DNA of 64,000 nucleotides from Tellurirhabdus bombi. GTDB lineage: Bacteria > Bacteroidota > Bacteroidia > Cytophagales > Spirosomataceae. The notes under the pieces are model-generated. The model made no database searches. It was not told the DNA's origin and saw only the letters and a program-made list of their open reading frames with translations. Positions 8,646 to 17,557 of the stretch are shown one piece after another (position 1 is the first letter of the stretch; each line of letters opens with the position of its first letter). The stretch spans positions 4,042,001 to 4,106,000 of the forward strand of contig NZ_CP090557.1 of the NCBI RefSeq assembly GCF_021484805.1. Reading direction: 5' to 3'. The position numbers were made by a program, and so were the translations under genes.

Positions 8646-10013
8646 CTATACGCGCTTTGGGTCGGAATGAGTCCAGGGCTGTTGGTAAGGGCGCTGAAGC
8701 AACCCATTTGCCTCCCGGTCGCCAACAATTTCCCGTTTTCCAGGGTCATACACAATCGGGCGACCTGTCTGCATCGATAAGTTAGCCAAGATGCAACTTG
8801 CCGTCGAAATATGGCCTTCTTCAATATCGGCGATGGGTTTTGTACCTCCTTCGATAGCTGCCAGAAAATCGAGCATGTGCAACCGAGTGGCCGGTGCGGC
8901 GTTCAACTCAATTCTGTCTTCTTTCAAGTCTTCTGGGTACTTTTCCTTCTCATACACCACGTCTTTGTGAATTTTCTCGCCTTTGCCCTGCGGAACAAAA
9001 TCGTAGGACATGGTGCTCCCAAATAACGTACCTTTCTCGCCGTACAAGGTGAACGACCAGGGGTATTCCGGGTTGGCAGGAGTTCCCCAACTCCGGTGCT
9101 GCCACACGCAGTTTAAGCCGTCGTATTCAAAAATGGCCGACTGGGTATCCGAAATATTAGACTTTCCTTCTTTCTGGACATAAATACCGCCCGTTGAACT
9201 TATGCGTTTCGGCCAGCCTAGTTTTAGCATCCAGCGCACCGTATCAAACATGTGAATGCACATATCGCCCATGATGCCGTTGCCGTACTCCATGAACGTC
9301 CGCCACCAACGCACGTGTGGCAGCCCATCATACGGGCGCAAGGGAGCGGGCCCCGTCCACATTTCATAATCCAGAAAATCAGGGACCGGCACCACCGGCG
9401 GATTTCCGTTATTCCGCATGTGGTAATAACAGCACATCTCTACGTGCGACACCTTGCCGAGCAAACCTGCATCCACAATGTTCTTTTTCGCATCGATCAG
9501 GTGGGGCGTGCTTTTACGCTGCGTCCCGACCTGAACCACTCGCTTGTATTTTCGCGCGGCGGCCACCATCGCCTCCCCTTCCATCACATCCACACTAATG
9601 GGTTTTTGCACGTAAACGTGGGCGCCAGCTTTCAGCGCGTCGATGGTTTGCAAGGCGTGCCAGTGGTCCGGCGTACCAATCAAAACAATATCCAGGTTAC
9701 TGTCGGCCAGCATTTTGCGGTAATCGCCGTACAGACGCGGCGTCTTGCCCGATTTCTGCCGTTGGCTGACCAGTTTTCCGGCTTCATTCAGCATGTTTTT
9801 ATCGACATCGCAGAGGGCTACCACCTCGACGGGCGCCACCTGAATCAGGCGAAACAAGTCACTTTTTCCGTACCATCCGGTTCCAATCAATCCCACCCGG
9901 AGCGTTTTTGTTGGATTAATAATATCCATTCCATGGGCTCCGAATGCGGTAAGGGCGAGCGAAGCAGTGGCACCTTGCAAAAAATGGCGGCGATTGATGT
10001 GAAACGTATGCAT
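8646..10013 (-). CDS. TAT-exported Gfo/Idh/MocA-family oxidoreductase
   Basis: 455 residues from the ATG at 10013; 15 codons of open frame upstream were rejected because the twin-arginine signal (NRRHFLQGATASLAL) then sits at the very N-terminus. After the signal comes a Rossmann NAD(P)-binding domain (RVGLIGTGWYGKSDL), a middle motif VQKPISVD matching the family EKP signature with Q for E, and a C-terminal alpha/beta domain with HVRWWRTFMEYGNGIMGDM typical of Bacteroidota members. Exported relatives act on sugars or glycosides using a tightly held cofactor, but the substrate is unknown here. It stands alone. A paralogue with similar export lies at 59732-60835. Confidence 0.9.
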   Translation of the reverse strand: MHTFHINRRHFLQGATASLALTAFGAHGMDIINPTKTLRVGLIGTGWYGKSDLFRLIQVAPVEVVALCDVDKNMLNEAGKLVSQRQKSGKTPRLYGDYRKMLADSNLDIVLIGTPDHWHALQTIDALKAGAHVYVQKPISVDVMEGEAMVAAARKYKRVVQVGTQRKSTPHLIDAKKNIVDAGLLGKVSHVEMCCYYHMRNNGNPPVVPVPDFLDYEMWTGPAPLRPYDGLPHVRWWRTFMEYGNGIMGDMCIHMFDTVRWMLKLGWPKRISSTGGIYVQKEGKSNISDTQSAIFEYDGLNCVWQHRSWGTPANPEYPWSFTLYGEKGTLFGSTMSYDFVPQGKGEKIHKDVVYEKEKYPEDLKEDRIELNAAPATRLHMLDFLAAIEGGTKPIADIEEGHISTASCILANLSMQTGRPIVYDPGKREIVGDREANGLLQRPYQQPWTHSDPKRV

Positions 10014-10245
10014 ACTGAAGGTGATGGTGTTTAGGCTTCTGCGTTCAGTAAGAGCCATTATTTACATAAATACTCCTACCGAAGCGCTGAATTTTACGCT
10101 TTTCTTTCGGGTAGCAAGCTAAGTCAAAAAGTCTTTAGACAAAAATAATTGCAGAATTGATGCAAGAGAAAATTATAACTTAGCTTTACCAAATCCAATA
10201 ATAAGACCATCGCTTCCATCATCTACCAACCGCTTTCTGATCCAA
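10014..10245. other. Divergent intergenic region with a candidate promoter
   Basis: Lies between the divergent oxidoreductase and DUF1304 genes. TAGCTTTA at 10181-10188 is one base from TAnnTTTG, with a TTG 21 bases upstream, and would drive the DUF1304 gene. No hairpin or small gene was seen. Confidence 0.35.
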
Positions 10246-10608
10246 ATGAACATCATTACTATGCTCGTTATTGCTGCCATTGCCCTGCTGCATCTTTATA
10301 TTCTTTGGATTGAGATGTTTGCCTGGACTACGCAAGGCAAAAAAACGTTTAAATCACTCCCGCCGGATTTGTTCGAAAAAACAAAAGCCCTGGCAGCGAA
10401 CCAGGGCCTTTACAATGGATTTTTGTCAGCCGGACTAATCTGGTCTCTGCTGATTAGCGATCCCGTTTGGAGCGATCACGTAGCCACTTTTTTTCTCAGC
10501 TGTGTGCTTGTCGCTGGTATTTACGGGGCTTTAACGGCGCAAAAAAGCATCTTTTTCGTGCAGGGGCTCCCCGCTCTTATTGGGCTCGTTCTTGTTCTTT
10601 TGTTCTAA
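10246..10608 (+). CDS. DUF1304 family membrane protein
   Basis: 120 residues with four predicted membrane helices (about 4-22, 50-67, 74-92 and 97-118). The first helix contains HLYILWIEMFAW, and the loop KALAANQGLYNGFLSAGLIW matches the conserved DUF1304 pattern. Members are small inner-membrane proteins of unknown function. Its stop codon lies 3 bases from the stop of the convergent DsbA-family gene, with no room for a separate terminator. Confidence 0.85.
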   Translation: MNIITMLVIAAIALLHLYILWIEMFAWTTQGKKTFKSLPPDLFEKTKALAANQGLYNGFLSAGLIWSLLISDPVWSDHVATFFLSCVLVAGIYGALTAQKSIFFVQGLPALIGLVLVLLF

Positions 10609-10611
10609 TTT

Positions 10612-11307
10612 TTAGGCACAATCACCATCGGGAGTGCAGGCAGGCCCTTCAATAACCGTCAGTTTGGGCTCCTCCCATTCGCCAAATGATTTGTTTAATG
10701 CACCCAGGAAAACCTCGCTGCCCTGAGCACCCGAAACGGCATATTTCTGATTAAAAACGAAAAACGGAACGCCTCGCACACCTACCTGCCGGGCTTCATA
10801 AATATCCCGATCGACTGCTTCCGCGTATTGATCACTGCTTAAAACCTGGCTAATCTCATCGGCATCCAGACCTATTTCAGCGCCTAGTCGTTGCAGCGTT
10901 TGGTGGTCAGCCGTGTTTTCGCCTTCGGTGAAATAAGCCTTGAACAAGCGCTCTTCTATGGCATCGCCCTTACCGTGTTTTTTCGCTAACTGAATCAACC
11001 GGTGCGCATCAAATGAATTAGCCAGGACTGCTTTGTCGAAATCGTATTGCAACCCGACTTCTTTGGCCATGCCCGTAACATGGGCGTTCATTTGCTTGGC
11101 ATGATCCAGTGACCAGCCTTTGGCTTCCGCCAAATACTGGTTGATGTTCTTGCTCGGATCAGTTTCCATATCGGGGTTGAGCTGAAAACTTTTCCAGACT
11201 ATTTCAATTTTATCACTGTGGTCAAAATCAGCCAGAGCGGCTTCGAACTTCCGTTTTCCGATGTAACAAAACGGACACATAATATCGGACCAGATTTCTA
11301 CTTTCAT
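10612..11307 (-). CDS. DsbA-family (FrnE-like) thiol oxidoreductase
   Basis: 231 residues from the ATG at 11307; the open frame extends 19 codons upstream, but KVEIWSDIMCPFCYIG is the normal FrnE N-terminus. The thioredoxin-fold active site is CPFC at about 11-14, the helical insertion follows (about 60-150), and the cis-proline loop is GVRGVPFFVF near 175. No signal peptide is visible, so it probably works in the cytosol, as known FrnE-type proteins do (disulfide handling, 2-hydroxychromene-isomerase-like fold). A second cysteine pair in the C-terminal tail (CTPDGDC) may be redox active. Confidence 0.92.
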   Translation of the reverse strand: MKVEIWSDIMCPFCYIGKRKFEAALADFDHSDKIEIVWKSFQLNPDMETDPSKNINQYLAEAKGWSLDHAKQMNAHVTGMAKEVGLQYDFDKAVLANSFDAHRLIQLAKKHGKGDAIEERLFKAYFTEGENTADHQTLQRLGAEIGLDADEISQVLSSDQYAEAVDRDIYEARQVGVRGVPFFVFNQKYAVSGAQGSEVFLGALNKSFGEWEEPKLTVIEGPACTPDGDCA

Positions 11308-11472
11308 CGTTGTATTTTTAGGAGCGTTTTTGATTAATAATACCTGCCTTCTTCTTTTTGACAAGGCTAGTTGAGTGTCTTTCTAACAAGTTCGTTTGGC
11401 GCTCAGTTCGCTTCTTGGTGGCTACATAGCTATTAAATGAGCCTTATGAAACCGTTTATTGTTGATACCTTG

Positions 11473-11480
11473 TAGCTTTG
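11473..11480 (+). promoter_or_regulatory. -7 promoter element for truB-ribF
   Basis: TAGCTTTG is an exact match to the Bacteroidota -7 consensus TAnnTTTG and ends 15 bases before the GTG start of truB. That predicts a very short leader of roughly 10 bases. No exact TTTG was found at the -33 position. Confidence 0.5.
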
Positions 11481-11495
11481 TGAAAATTTTTCATC

Positions 11496-12209
11496 GTGAG
11501 TACAACAACCAATCAAAAAACTCCCGACGCAAATCCCGTCCCTGATGAAGGCCGGGTTCTGTTGATCGACAAGCCCCTTGAATGGACATCGTTCGATGCG
11601 GTCAACAAATTGCGTTATGCCTGTAAATTCAAGAAAATCGGTCACGCCGGGACGCTTGACCCCCTGGCAACCGGACTGCTTATCCTTTGCACCGGTAAAA
11701 AAACCAAACAAATAGACCAGTATCAGGCTCAGGAAAAAGAATATACGGGCACACTGGTGCTGGGAAAAACCACTCCTTCCGTTGATCTGGAAACTGATTT
11801 TGATGCCGAATTTGACGTATCATCCATCACCCCGGAACAAGTGCAGGAAGCGGCTCAGCAATTAACGGGCGAAATTCAGCAGATTCCTCCTATCTATTCA
11901 GCCGTCAAGGTTGGCGGTGAACGCCTGTACGAGAAGGCACGCCGGGGCGAAACGGCCGACATCAAATCCCGCACCGTTACGGTTTCGCTTTTTGAGGTAG
12001 ATACCACCCGTTTTCCGGAAGTCGATTTCCGCATCATCTGTACCAAAGGCACTTATATTCGCAGTCTGGTTCGTGATTTAGGTTTGTCGCTTCAAAACGG
12101 TGCTTACCTAAAGGCGCTGCGCCGTACCCGAATTGGCGAATTTCGGGTAGAAGATGCCGACACCATCGAAAATTTTATTGCGAAGTTTAGAGGATCCGTA
12201 CTTTCATGA
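11496..12209 (+). CDS. truB: tRNA pseudouridine(55) synthase
   Basis: Forms pseudouridine 55 in the T-loop of tRNAs. 237 residues from a GTG start. GHAGTLDPLATGLL contains the catalytic Asp at about residue 55, PPIYSAVKVGGERLYEKAR is the conserved motif II, and CTKGTYIRSLVRDLG the C-terminal RNA-binding motif. The stop overlaps the ATG of ribF by four bases (ATGA at 12206), so the two are translationally coupled, a common truB-ribF pair. The short N-terminal extension (first ~18 residues) is not conserved. Confidence 0.96.
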   Translation: MSTTTNQKTPDANPVPDEGRVLLIDKPLEWTSFDAVNKLRYACKFKKIGHAGTLDPLATGLLILCTGKKTKQIDQYQAQEKEYTGTLVLGKTTPSVDLETDFDAEFDVSSITPEQVQEAAQQLTGEIQQIPPIYSAVKVGGERLYEKARRGETADIKSRTVTVSLFEVDTTRFPEVDFRIICTKGTYIRSLVRDLGLSLQNGAYLKALRRTRIGEFRVEDADTIENFIAKFRGSVLS

Positions 12210-13132
12210 ACGTTTACCACGGTATTGATACGTTTCAGCCACTTTCTTACGCTGTTGTAACCAGTGGCACTTTTGACGGCGTCCATTTAGGTCACCAGAA
12301 AATACTCAACCGGCTTACTGAAATTGCTCGCGCGAACAAGGGCCAAACCGTTGTGCTGACGTATTGGCCGCACCCGCGCACGGTGGTTTCCAACGACAGC
12401 CTGGATTTGAAATTACTGTCTACATTAGACGAAAAAATAGAGTTGCTAGAAAAGGCCGGCGTGGATAACCTGGTGGTCATTCCGTTTACGCGGTCGTTTT
12501 CCGAATTAACCTCGGCTGAATTCATCCAGCAAATTTTGATTGATCGAATTGGGACGAAGAAGCTAGTGATTGGCTACGATCACCGCTTCGGGCGCCACCG
12601 AGAAGGGGGCTTCGACTATATCCGCAGTCATGCACACGAATATGGCTTCGAAGTAGAAGAGATTCCCCGCCAAGACATTGATGCGGTCGGCGTTAGCTCT
12701 TCAAAAATTAGAGGGGCGTTGCTGGAAGGCGCCCTTCGCACGGCTACGCAGTTTTTAGGGCGCCCTTACAGTCTGACTGGAACCATCGTTAAAGGTCGCC
12801 AATTAGGCCGTACCATCGGGTATCCAACGGCCAACATTCAGGTAGACGACCCGGTTAAGTTAATTCCTGCTAACGGCGTATACGCGGTTGATGTCATTTA
12901 CCGGGACCAGCTTTTGAAAGGAGCCATGAATATCGGAACCCGACCCACCGTTGCTGGCATCAATCGAACTATCGAGGTGTATATCTTTGACTTTAATCTG
13001 GATATTTACGGGGAGCACTTGACGGTTCACCTTCGTCACTATCTTCGGCCTGAACTCAAGTTCAATGGTCTGCCCGAATTGGTCGAGCAAATGAAAATGG
13101 ACGTGGAGCAGGCGAAACTCTTGCTTCAGTAA
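12206..13132 (+). CDS. ribF: Bifunctional riboflavin kinase / FAD synthetase
   Basis: Converts riboflavin to FMN and then FAD. 308 residues. The N-terminal nucleotidyltransferase domain carries SGTFDGVHLGHQ (about 18-29) and SSSKIRGALLEG (the ISSTxxR equivalent, near 165). The C-terminal flavokinase barrel begins GRQLGRTIGYPTANI, with the PTAN metal/ATP motif near 205-208. It is coupled to truB by a 4-base overlap and ends in a strong hairpin shared with the convergent pheA. Confidence 0.97.
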   Translation: MNVYHGIDTFQPLSYAVVTSGTFDGVHLGHQKILNRLTEIARANKGQTVVLTYWPHPRTVVSNDSLDLKLLSTLDEKIELLEKAGVDNLVVIPFTRSFSELTSAEFIQQILIDRIGTKKLVIGYDHRFGRHREGGFDYIRSHAHEYGFEVEEIPRQDIDAVGVSSSKIRGALLEGALRTATQFLGRPYSLTGTIVKGRQLGRTIGYPTANIQVDDPVKLIPANGVYAVDVIYRDQLLKGAMNIGTRPTVAGINRTIEVYIFDFNLDIYGEHLTVHLRHYLRPELKFNGLPELVEQMKMDVEQAKLLLQ

Positions 13133-13138
13133 AGCAAA

Positions 13139-13185
13139 ACGCCAGAATCCACAGCAAATGTAGATTCTGGCGTCTCTCTTTTTAT
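13139..13185. terminator. Bidirectional terminator between ribF and pheA
   Basis: ACGCCAGAATC (13139-13149) pairs perfectly with GATTCTGGCGT (13163-13173), an 11-bp stem followed by CTCTCTTTTTAT. It sits between two convergent stop codons. Confidence 0.85.
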
Positions 13186-13201
13186 AGCTGGTCAACGCTG
13201 T

Positions 13202-14278
13202 TCAGGACAGCGCCCGAACGTAGCTTCCCAGGCATTTCACGTCGGAAGCATACCGCTGCAAAATGTCCTGCACAGGCTGGTCATTGGCGTGCCCTTCAAA
13301 TTCAATCAAAAACCAATATTTGAACGTCGCTCCATCCCGCAAAGGCCGACTTTCGATTTTCGTCAGGTTAATGTTTCGAGCGTCAAATTCCTGCAAAAAG
13401 GCAGCCAGTACTCCTGGCTTGTTTGTGTTTTGCAGCCGGGCTACGATGGTCGTTTTGTCATTGCCGCTTTTCTGGTTTTTAAAGTCTTTTGCCAGAATGA
13501 GAAAGCGGGTCCGGTTTAGGTCTGTATCTTCAATATTATCAAACAAAACAGGAACGCCGAATAGCTTGGACGCAATATGCGAGCAGATGGCGGCCGCTTT
13601 GGGTTGCTGAGCGGCTAATTTAGCCGCTTTTGAGGTCGATTCAACGGGTACGAGTTCAGCCGGTAAGCCCTCAAAATACTCCCGCAAAAATTTGCTACAC
13701 TGGCCAAAGGCAATGTCTTTGGAGTAAATATGCGTGATTTCGCTCAGGGTTTCGGTTTGGGAAGCAAACGTAAAGTGAACCGGAATCTGGGCCTCGGCAG
13801 CAATCAGTAAGTCTTTTTCGTAGAGCAGATCAATGGTTTCATTCACCACGCCTTCCTGGTTGTTCTCGATGGGGACTACGCCAAACCGCGCCCGCCCTGT
13901 CTCAACACTTTCAAATACCGACCGAATGGTTGGCAGCACCATGTATTCGCTCATGGCTCCGAAACGACTTTCCGCAGCTTGGTGTGTAAAACTTCCCTCC
14001 GGCCCCAGATAAGCGATGCGTTCGGGCATTTCCAGGTTCCGGGAAACGGCAAACACTTCCAGAAAGATGGCATCAATGGCCGCCGGAGTCAGCAAGCCTT
14101 TGTTTTGCTGGTGAAGCCGATCCAGAATTTGCTTTTCCCGCTCCGGGCGGTAAATAATGGCATTACTGGATTTTTTGACTTCGCCGACGTGCCGTACTAG
14201 TTCCATCCGCTGATTTAATAAGTCCAGCAGTTGATTGTCAAGGGCATCGATCTGATTACGGAGGGATTCGAGGGTCAT
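13202..14278 (-). CDS. pheA: Bifunctional chorismate mutase / prephenate dehydratase
   Basis: Makes phenylpyruvate from chorismate via prephenate for phenylalanine synthesis. 358 residues with three domains. An AroQ chorismate mutase (1-85) has LRNQIDALDNQLLDLLNQR and VRHVGEVKK. The prephenate dehydratase (about 92-268) has YLGPEGSFTHQAA and the catalytic Thr-Arg-Phe in NRTRFLIL. A C-terminal ACT domain (about 280-357) with the ESRP motif (TKIESRPL) is expected to bind phenylalanine for feedback control. The start MTLESLRNQ gives the complete mutase helix. Confidence 0.96.
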   Translation of the reverse strand: MTLESLRNQIDALDNQLLDLLNQRMELVRHVGEVKKSSNAIIYRPEREKQILDRLHQQNKGLLTPAAIDAIFLEVFAVSRNLEMPERIAYLGPEGSFTHQAAESRFGAMSEYMVLPTIRSVFESVETGRARFGVVPIENNQEGVVNETIDLLYEKDLLIAAEAQIPVHFTFASQTETLSEITHIYSKDIAFGQCSKFLREYFEGLPAELVPVESTSKAAKLAAQQPKAAAICSHIASKLFGVPVLFDNIEDTDLNRTRFLILAKDFKNQKSGNDKTTIVARLQNTNKPGVLAAFLQEFDARNINLTKIESRPLRDGATFKYWFLIEFEGHANDQPVQDILQRYASDVKCLGSYVRALS

Positions 14279-14830
14279 TCGTTCGTTTTCTGATTTTGGG
14301 GTTCGGGCTTAACAATAAAACCCAAAACCTATATATTCCAAAAGACTATTTATCAGTTAGTTAAAAGGAATTACCAGAAATTTACTGTATGATTAATCAG
14401 AAAATTCTGCTAAACCCTATCGCCATACCTGCAAAAGTAGAAGAAAATTGCCCTGGCTCACGTGGCTAATCTATAAAAAAATCCAATGACCTCACCCGCT
14501 TATTTGGGCTAGAACGCCTTCGCTCGCCTGGATCACAAAAATTTCCGCTCACATCGTAGCCCGGAAAAACGCCAGGTAAGTTGCCCTTTCAGGTTTTCTT
14601 TCGCACCGCCGTACCATAACCTCATCACTTCGGCATCGATACGTTCTTTCAGGCTCTTTAATCGGTTTAGAAGTAGGATGTAGTTCAAAAATCCTGACGC
14701 TAAATTCGGGTTAGATATACACAGCAAACAGGCCTCGCGGTTTATAAGACCACTTAATTTCTCTTCAAAAGTCTCCCGGTGCAACCCTTTCTGATTCAAC
14801 GTGGTCTTTTATTCAACTAATAATCAGGCC
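14279..14830. other. 550-base intergenic region, no convincing gene
   Basis: Upstream of pheA (minus) and of the small secreted protein (plus). The only sizeable frame is 88 codons on the minus strand (14533-14799) with a TTG start and no recognisable domain, which I do not accept as a gene. On the minus strand, TATAGGTTTTG upstream of pheA resembles the -7 motif with one extra base. No strong hairpin was found. Confidence 0.4.
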
Positions 14831-15169
14831 ATGAAATTCTTTGTCCCACTTCTTTTTATTCTGTTGACGGCAAAAAGTTTTGCTCAGCAGCCGTCGAATG
14901 CCGTTACTGATTCTATCGCCAACGTGGACAACATGCCCGTCGTTAAAGATAATGGTAAAGCGGCCGACATGCCCATCCGAAACGGCAAAGGGAATGCTGC
15001 TGATATGCCCACGTCCCGAGTTCTTGATTCAAACCCTGCTCTTTCTTCCAGGAATAATTTGCCCCAAATCTCGCCGGAATTCCTAAAAAATTTACCGCGT
15101 GAACGTCAAGATACCCTCAACCCAAAAGGAGTAGACAAACGCCCTAATTTGGACAAGAAAAAGGAGTAA
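14831..15169 (+). CDS. Small secreted protein of unknown function with ADMP repeats
   Basis: 112 residues from the ATG at 14831, chosen because it opens a clean signal peptide (MKFFVPLLFILLTAKSFAQQ, cleavage after SFA). The 10 upstream in-frame codons are unlikely. The mature part is short, polar and probably disordered. It holds two copies of a NGKxxADMP-like motif (NGKAADMP, NGKGNAADMP) and a related earlier DNMP, and ends in a Lys/Asp-rich tail. No family is recognised and no partner gene is adjacent. Confidence 0.6.
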   Translation: MKFFVPLLFILLTAKSFAQQPSNAVTDSIANVDNMPVVKDNGKAADMPIRNGKGNAADMPTSRVLDSNPALSSRNNLPQISPEFLKNLPRERQDTLNPKGVDKRPNLDKKKE

Positions 15170-15352
15170 ACTGCTGATTTAAAACTACTTAATGTAAGCC
15201 TATCTCTAAGTGGGGCCAAAACTAAACGCCGCCACAAACCCGCTCCTATTTTCTGGAAACGCAGCTTATGACGGCGGAAAGGCACCCTTTTTTTTAGCAT
15301 TGGAATTCGGAAAAGGAACGGCTAGTCCTTGTTCAAACCCGAAACTTCTCAA

Positions 15353-17239
15353 CTAAACTAAGGCCACATCTTCAATGTCTTTTTCAAGACGCAGATTTTC
15401 GATGATGAAACGCTGGCGATCCGGAGTGTTTTTTCCCATGTAATAACTCAGCAATTTCGGTATCGACGTTTCTTTCTCCATGATTACTGGCTCCAGGCGC
15501 ATGTTATCGCCAATAAATAGCCCAAATTCCTCCGGTGAAATCTCGCCCAAGCCTTTAAAGCGGGTAATTTCAATTTTCTTTCCACTTTTGGTCAGCTTAT
15601 CCATTGCGCGTAGTTTTTCCTCCTCCGAATAGCAATAGATGGTTTCTTTGTGATTTTTCGGATTTCGAACGCGAAACAGGGGCGTCTCCAGAATATAAAG
15701 GTGGCCATTCCGAACCAGATCCGGGAAAAATTGCAGGAAGAACGTGAGCATCAGCAAGCGAATGTGCATGCCATCGACATCGGCATCGGTTGCAATCACG
15801 ATGCGGTTATAGCGCAGACTATCCAGCCCATCTTCAATATCCAGCGCGTGCTGCAAGAGGTTAAATTCTTCGTTTTCGTAGACAACTTTTTTAGTCAGGC
15901 CAAAACAATTCAATGGTTTTCCACGGAGGCTAAACACCGCCTGGGTCTGCACGTTCCGCGATTTAGTAATGGAACCACTCGCCGAGTCCCCTTCTGTGAT
16001 AAATAAGGTGGTGTTATACCGGTCGTCAGACTTGGCATCGGGCAGGTGATTGCGGCAGTCGCGCAATTTCTTGTTGTGCAGATTGGCTTTTTTCGCCCGT
16101 TCGTTGGCCAGCTTCTTGATACCGGCCAGCTCTTTACGCTCGCGCTCCGACTGTTCAATCCGCTTTTTCATGGCATCCCGAACAGCAGGATTCATGTGCA
16201 GAAAGTTGTCGAGGTATTCTTTAACGAAATTCCCCACGTATGAACGCACAGTCGGGCTTTCGGGATCAGGCGCCATGTTTAGCGACCCTAATTTTGTTTT
16301 TGTCTGCGATTCAAAGACTGGCTCCTGAACCCGCAAACTAATAGCACCGATGATGGAGGCCCGAATATCGGAGGCTTCATACGATTTATTGAAGTGCTCC
16401 TGAACGGCTTTTACGATGGCTTCCCGCAGCGCCGCTAAATGCGTTCCTCCCTGGGTGGTATACTGCCCATTGACAAACGAATAGTATTCTTCTCCGTACT
16501 GGTTTCCGTGCGTAAGTGCAATTTCGATATCTTGCCCTTTCAGGTGAATAATTGGGTAACGCAGGGCATCCGCATCGGTTTTATTTTGTAATAAATCGAG
16601 GAGACCATTTTGCGAAACGTACTTCTGCCCATTAAAACTGACCACCAGTCCGGCATTCAGGTAGCAGTAGTTCCAGATCATGTTTTCCAGATACTGCGGA
16701 ATGAAATGGAAATTTTTAAATACGGTATTATCGGGTTCAAAGACCACCCCGGTGCCGTTGCGCTGGTTGGTAGAATCCTCACCCTGGTTCTTTAAAATTC
16801 CTCGTTCAAATTCAGCCCAGACAGTTTTTCCTTCCCGGTAAGACTGCACCCGAAAATAGGTAGACAAGGCATTGACGGCTTTGGTACCTACCCCATTTAG
16901 TCCTACTGATTTCTGAAAGGCACCTGAATCATATTTACCCCCCGTATTAATTTTAGAAACCACATCGACGACTTTACCCAGTGGAATACCCCGGCCAAAA
17001 TCCCGTACTTCCACCCGGTGATCCGTCACTTTTATGTCGATGGTTTTTCCGTGTCCCATGACATGTTCATCGATACAGTTGTCCATCACTTCTTTGATCA
17101 GGACATAAATTCCATCATCTGCGGCGGACCCATCGCCGAGCTTCCCAATATACATCCCTGGTCGTAACCGAATGTGCTCCCGCCAGTCAAGTGACCGAAT
17201 ACTGTCTTCTGTATATTGTACCTGATTTAATTCTGCCAT
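15353..17239 (-). CDS. parE: DNA topoisomerase IV subunit B (ParE)
   Basis: ATPase subunit of the type IIA topoisomerase that decatenates chromosomes. 628 residues. The GHKL ATPase domain has [19 protein letters not shown] and [14 protein letters not shown]. The transducer follows to about 390. The TOPRIM domain has ITEGDSASG and [10 protein letters not shown] near 430-510. The C-terminus [13 protein letters not shown] is the ParE/GyrB tail that contacts subunit A. The N-terminus lacks GyrB-like extensions, and the 628-residue length without a GyrB-type insertion favours ParE. parC is not in the window. Confidence 0.93.
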   Translation of the reverse strand: MAELNQVQYTEDSIRSLDWREHIRLRPGMYIGKLGDGSAADDGIYVLIKEVMDNCIDEHVMGHGKTIDIKVTDHRVEVRDFGRGIPLGKVVDVVSKINTGGKYDSGAFQKSVGLNGVGTKAVNALSTYFRVQSYREGKTVWAEFERGILKNQGEDSTNQRNGTGVVFEPDNTVFKNFHFIPQYLENMIWNYCYLNAGLVVSFNGQKYVSQNGLLDLLQNKTDADALRYPIIHLKGQDIEIALTHGNQYGEEYYSFVNGQYTTQGGTHLAALREAIVKAVQEHFNKSYEASDIRASIIGAISLRVQEPVFESQTKTKLGSLNMAPDPESPTVRSYVGNFVKEYLDNFLHMNPAVRDAMKKRIEQSERERKELAGIKKLANERAKKANLHNKKLRDCRNHLPDAKSDDRYNTTLFITEGDSASGSITKSRNVQTQAVFSLRGKPLNCFGLTKKVVYENEEFNLLQHALDIEDGLDSLRYNRIVIATDADVDGMHIRLLMLTFFLQFFPDLVRNGHLYILETPLFRVRNPKNHKETIYCYSEEEKLRAMDKLTKSGKKIEITRFKGLGEISPEEFGLFIGDNMRLEPVIMEKETSIPKLLSYYMGKNTPDRQRFIIENLRLEKDIEDVALV

Positions 17240-17557
17240 TTAGTAAATGCGTTGTATCCAGTTTTTAAGAAATGTATACTATGAAAATAATTCTTAGTTA
17301 TTTCACAAATTCATCGGAAAAGTTATAGAACCCTATTGCAAATTGTGAAAATTAACCGCACAAGAGAAAACTGTTTAATTTGATTAAAAAGTTCACTTAC
17401 TTTGTCGGTCGAAATTATTCAGATACTACATAATCCACTTTTCCGTTGATGAGTAATGTAAGGTGACGCTGCCCGAACGCCCTTACCATATCTTAAAAAT
17501 ATGCAAAATTTCTCAAATTTTCAGCATTTTAAATTAAAAACTTTCCATTCTGTTTCT
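17240..17557. other. Divergent regulatory region before the polysaccharide locus
   Basis: About 318 AT-rich bases between parE (minus) and the first export gene (plus). TTACTTTG at 17397-17404 is one base from TAnnTTTG and has a TTTA 19 bases upstream, a candidate promoter for the locus. An open frame begins at 17501, but the signal peptide defines the start at 17558. No hairpin or small gene was seen. Confidence 0.4.

Noticed and set aside
8460-8780. 106-codon plus-strand frame between pyrG and the oxidoreductase
   Set aside because: Its second half is antisense to the oxidoreductase gene and it has no family motif.
9252-10034. 260-codon plus-strand frame
   Set aside because: It lies wholly within the minus-strand Gfo/Idh/MocA gene and is His/Arg-rich, typical of a shadow frame.
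14533-14799. 88-codon open frame on the minus strand upstream of the small secreted protein
   Set aside because: It needs a TTG start, has no recognisable domain or operon link, and its composition is compatible with a chance frame.
15106-15300. 64-codon minus-strand frame near the end of the small secreted protein gene
   Set aside because: It overlaps a gene with a signal peptide, has an Arg-rich shadow composition and no motif.
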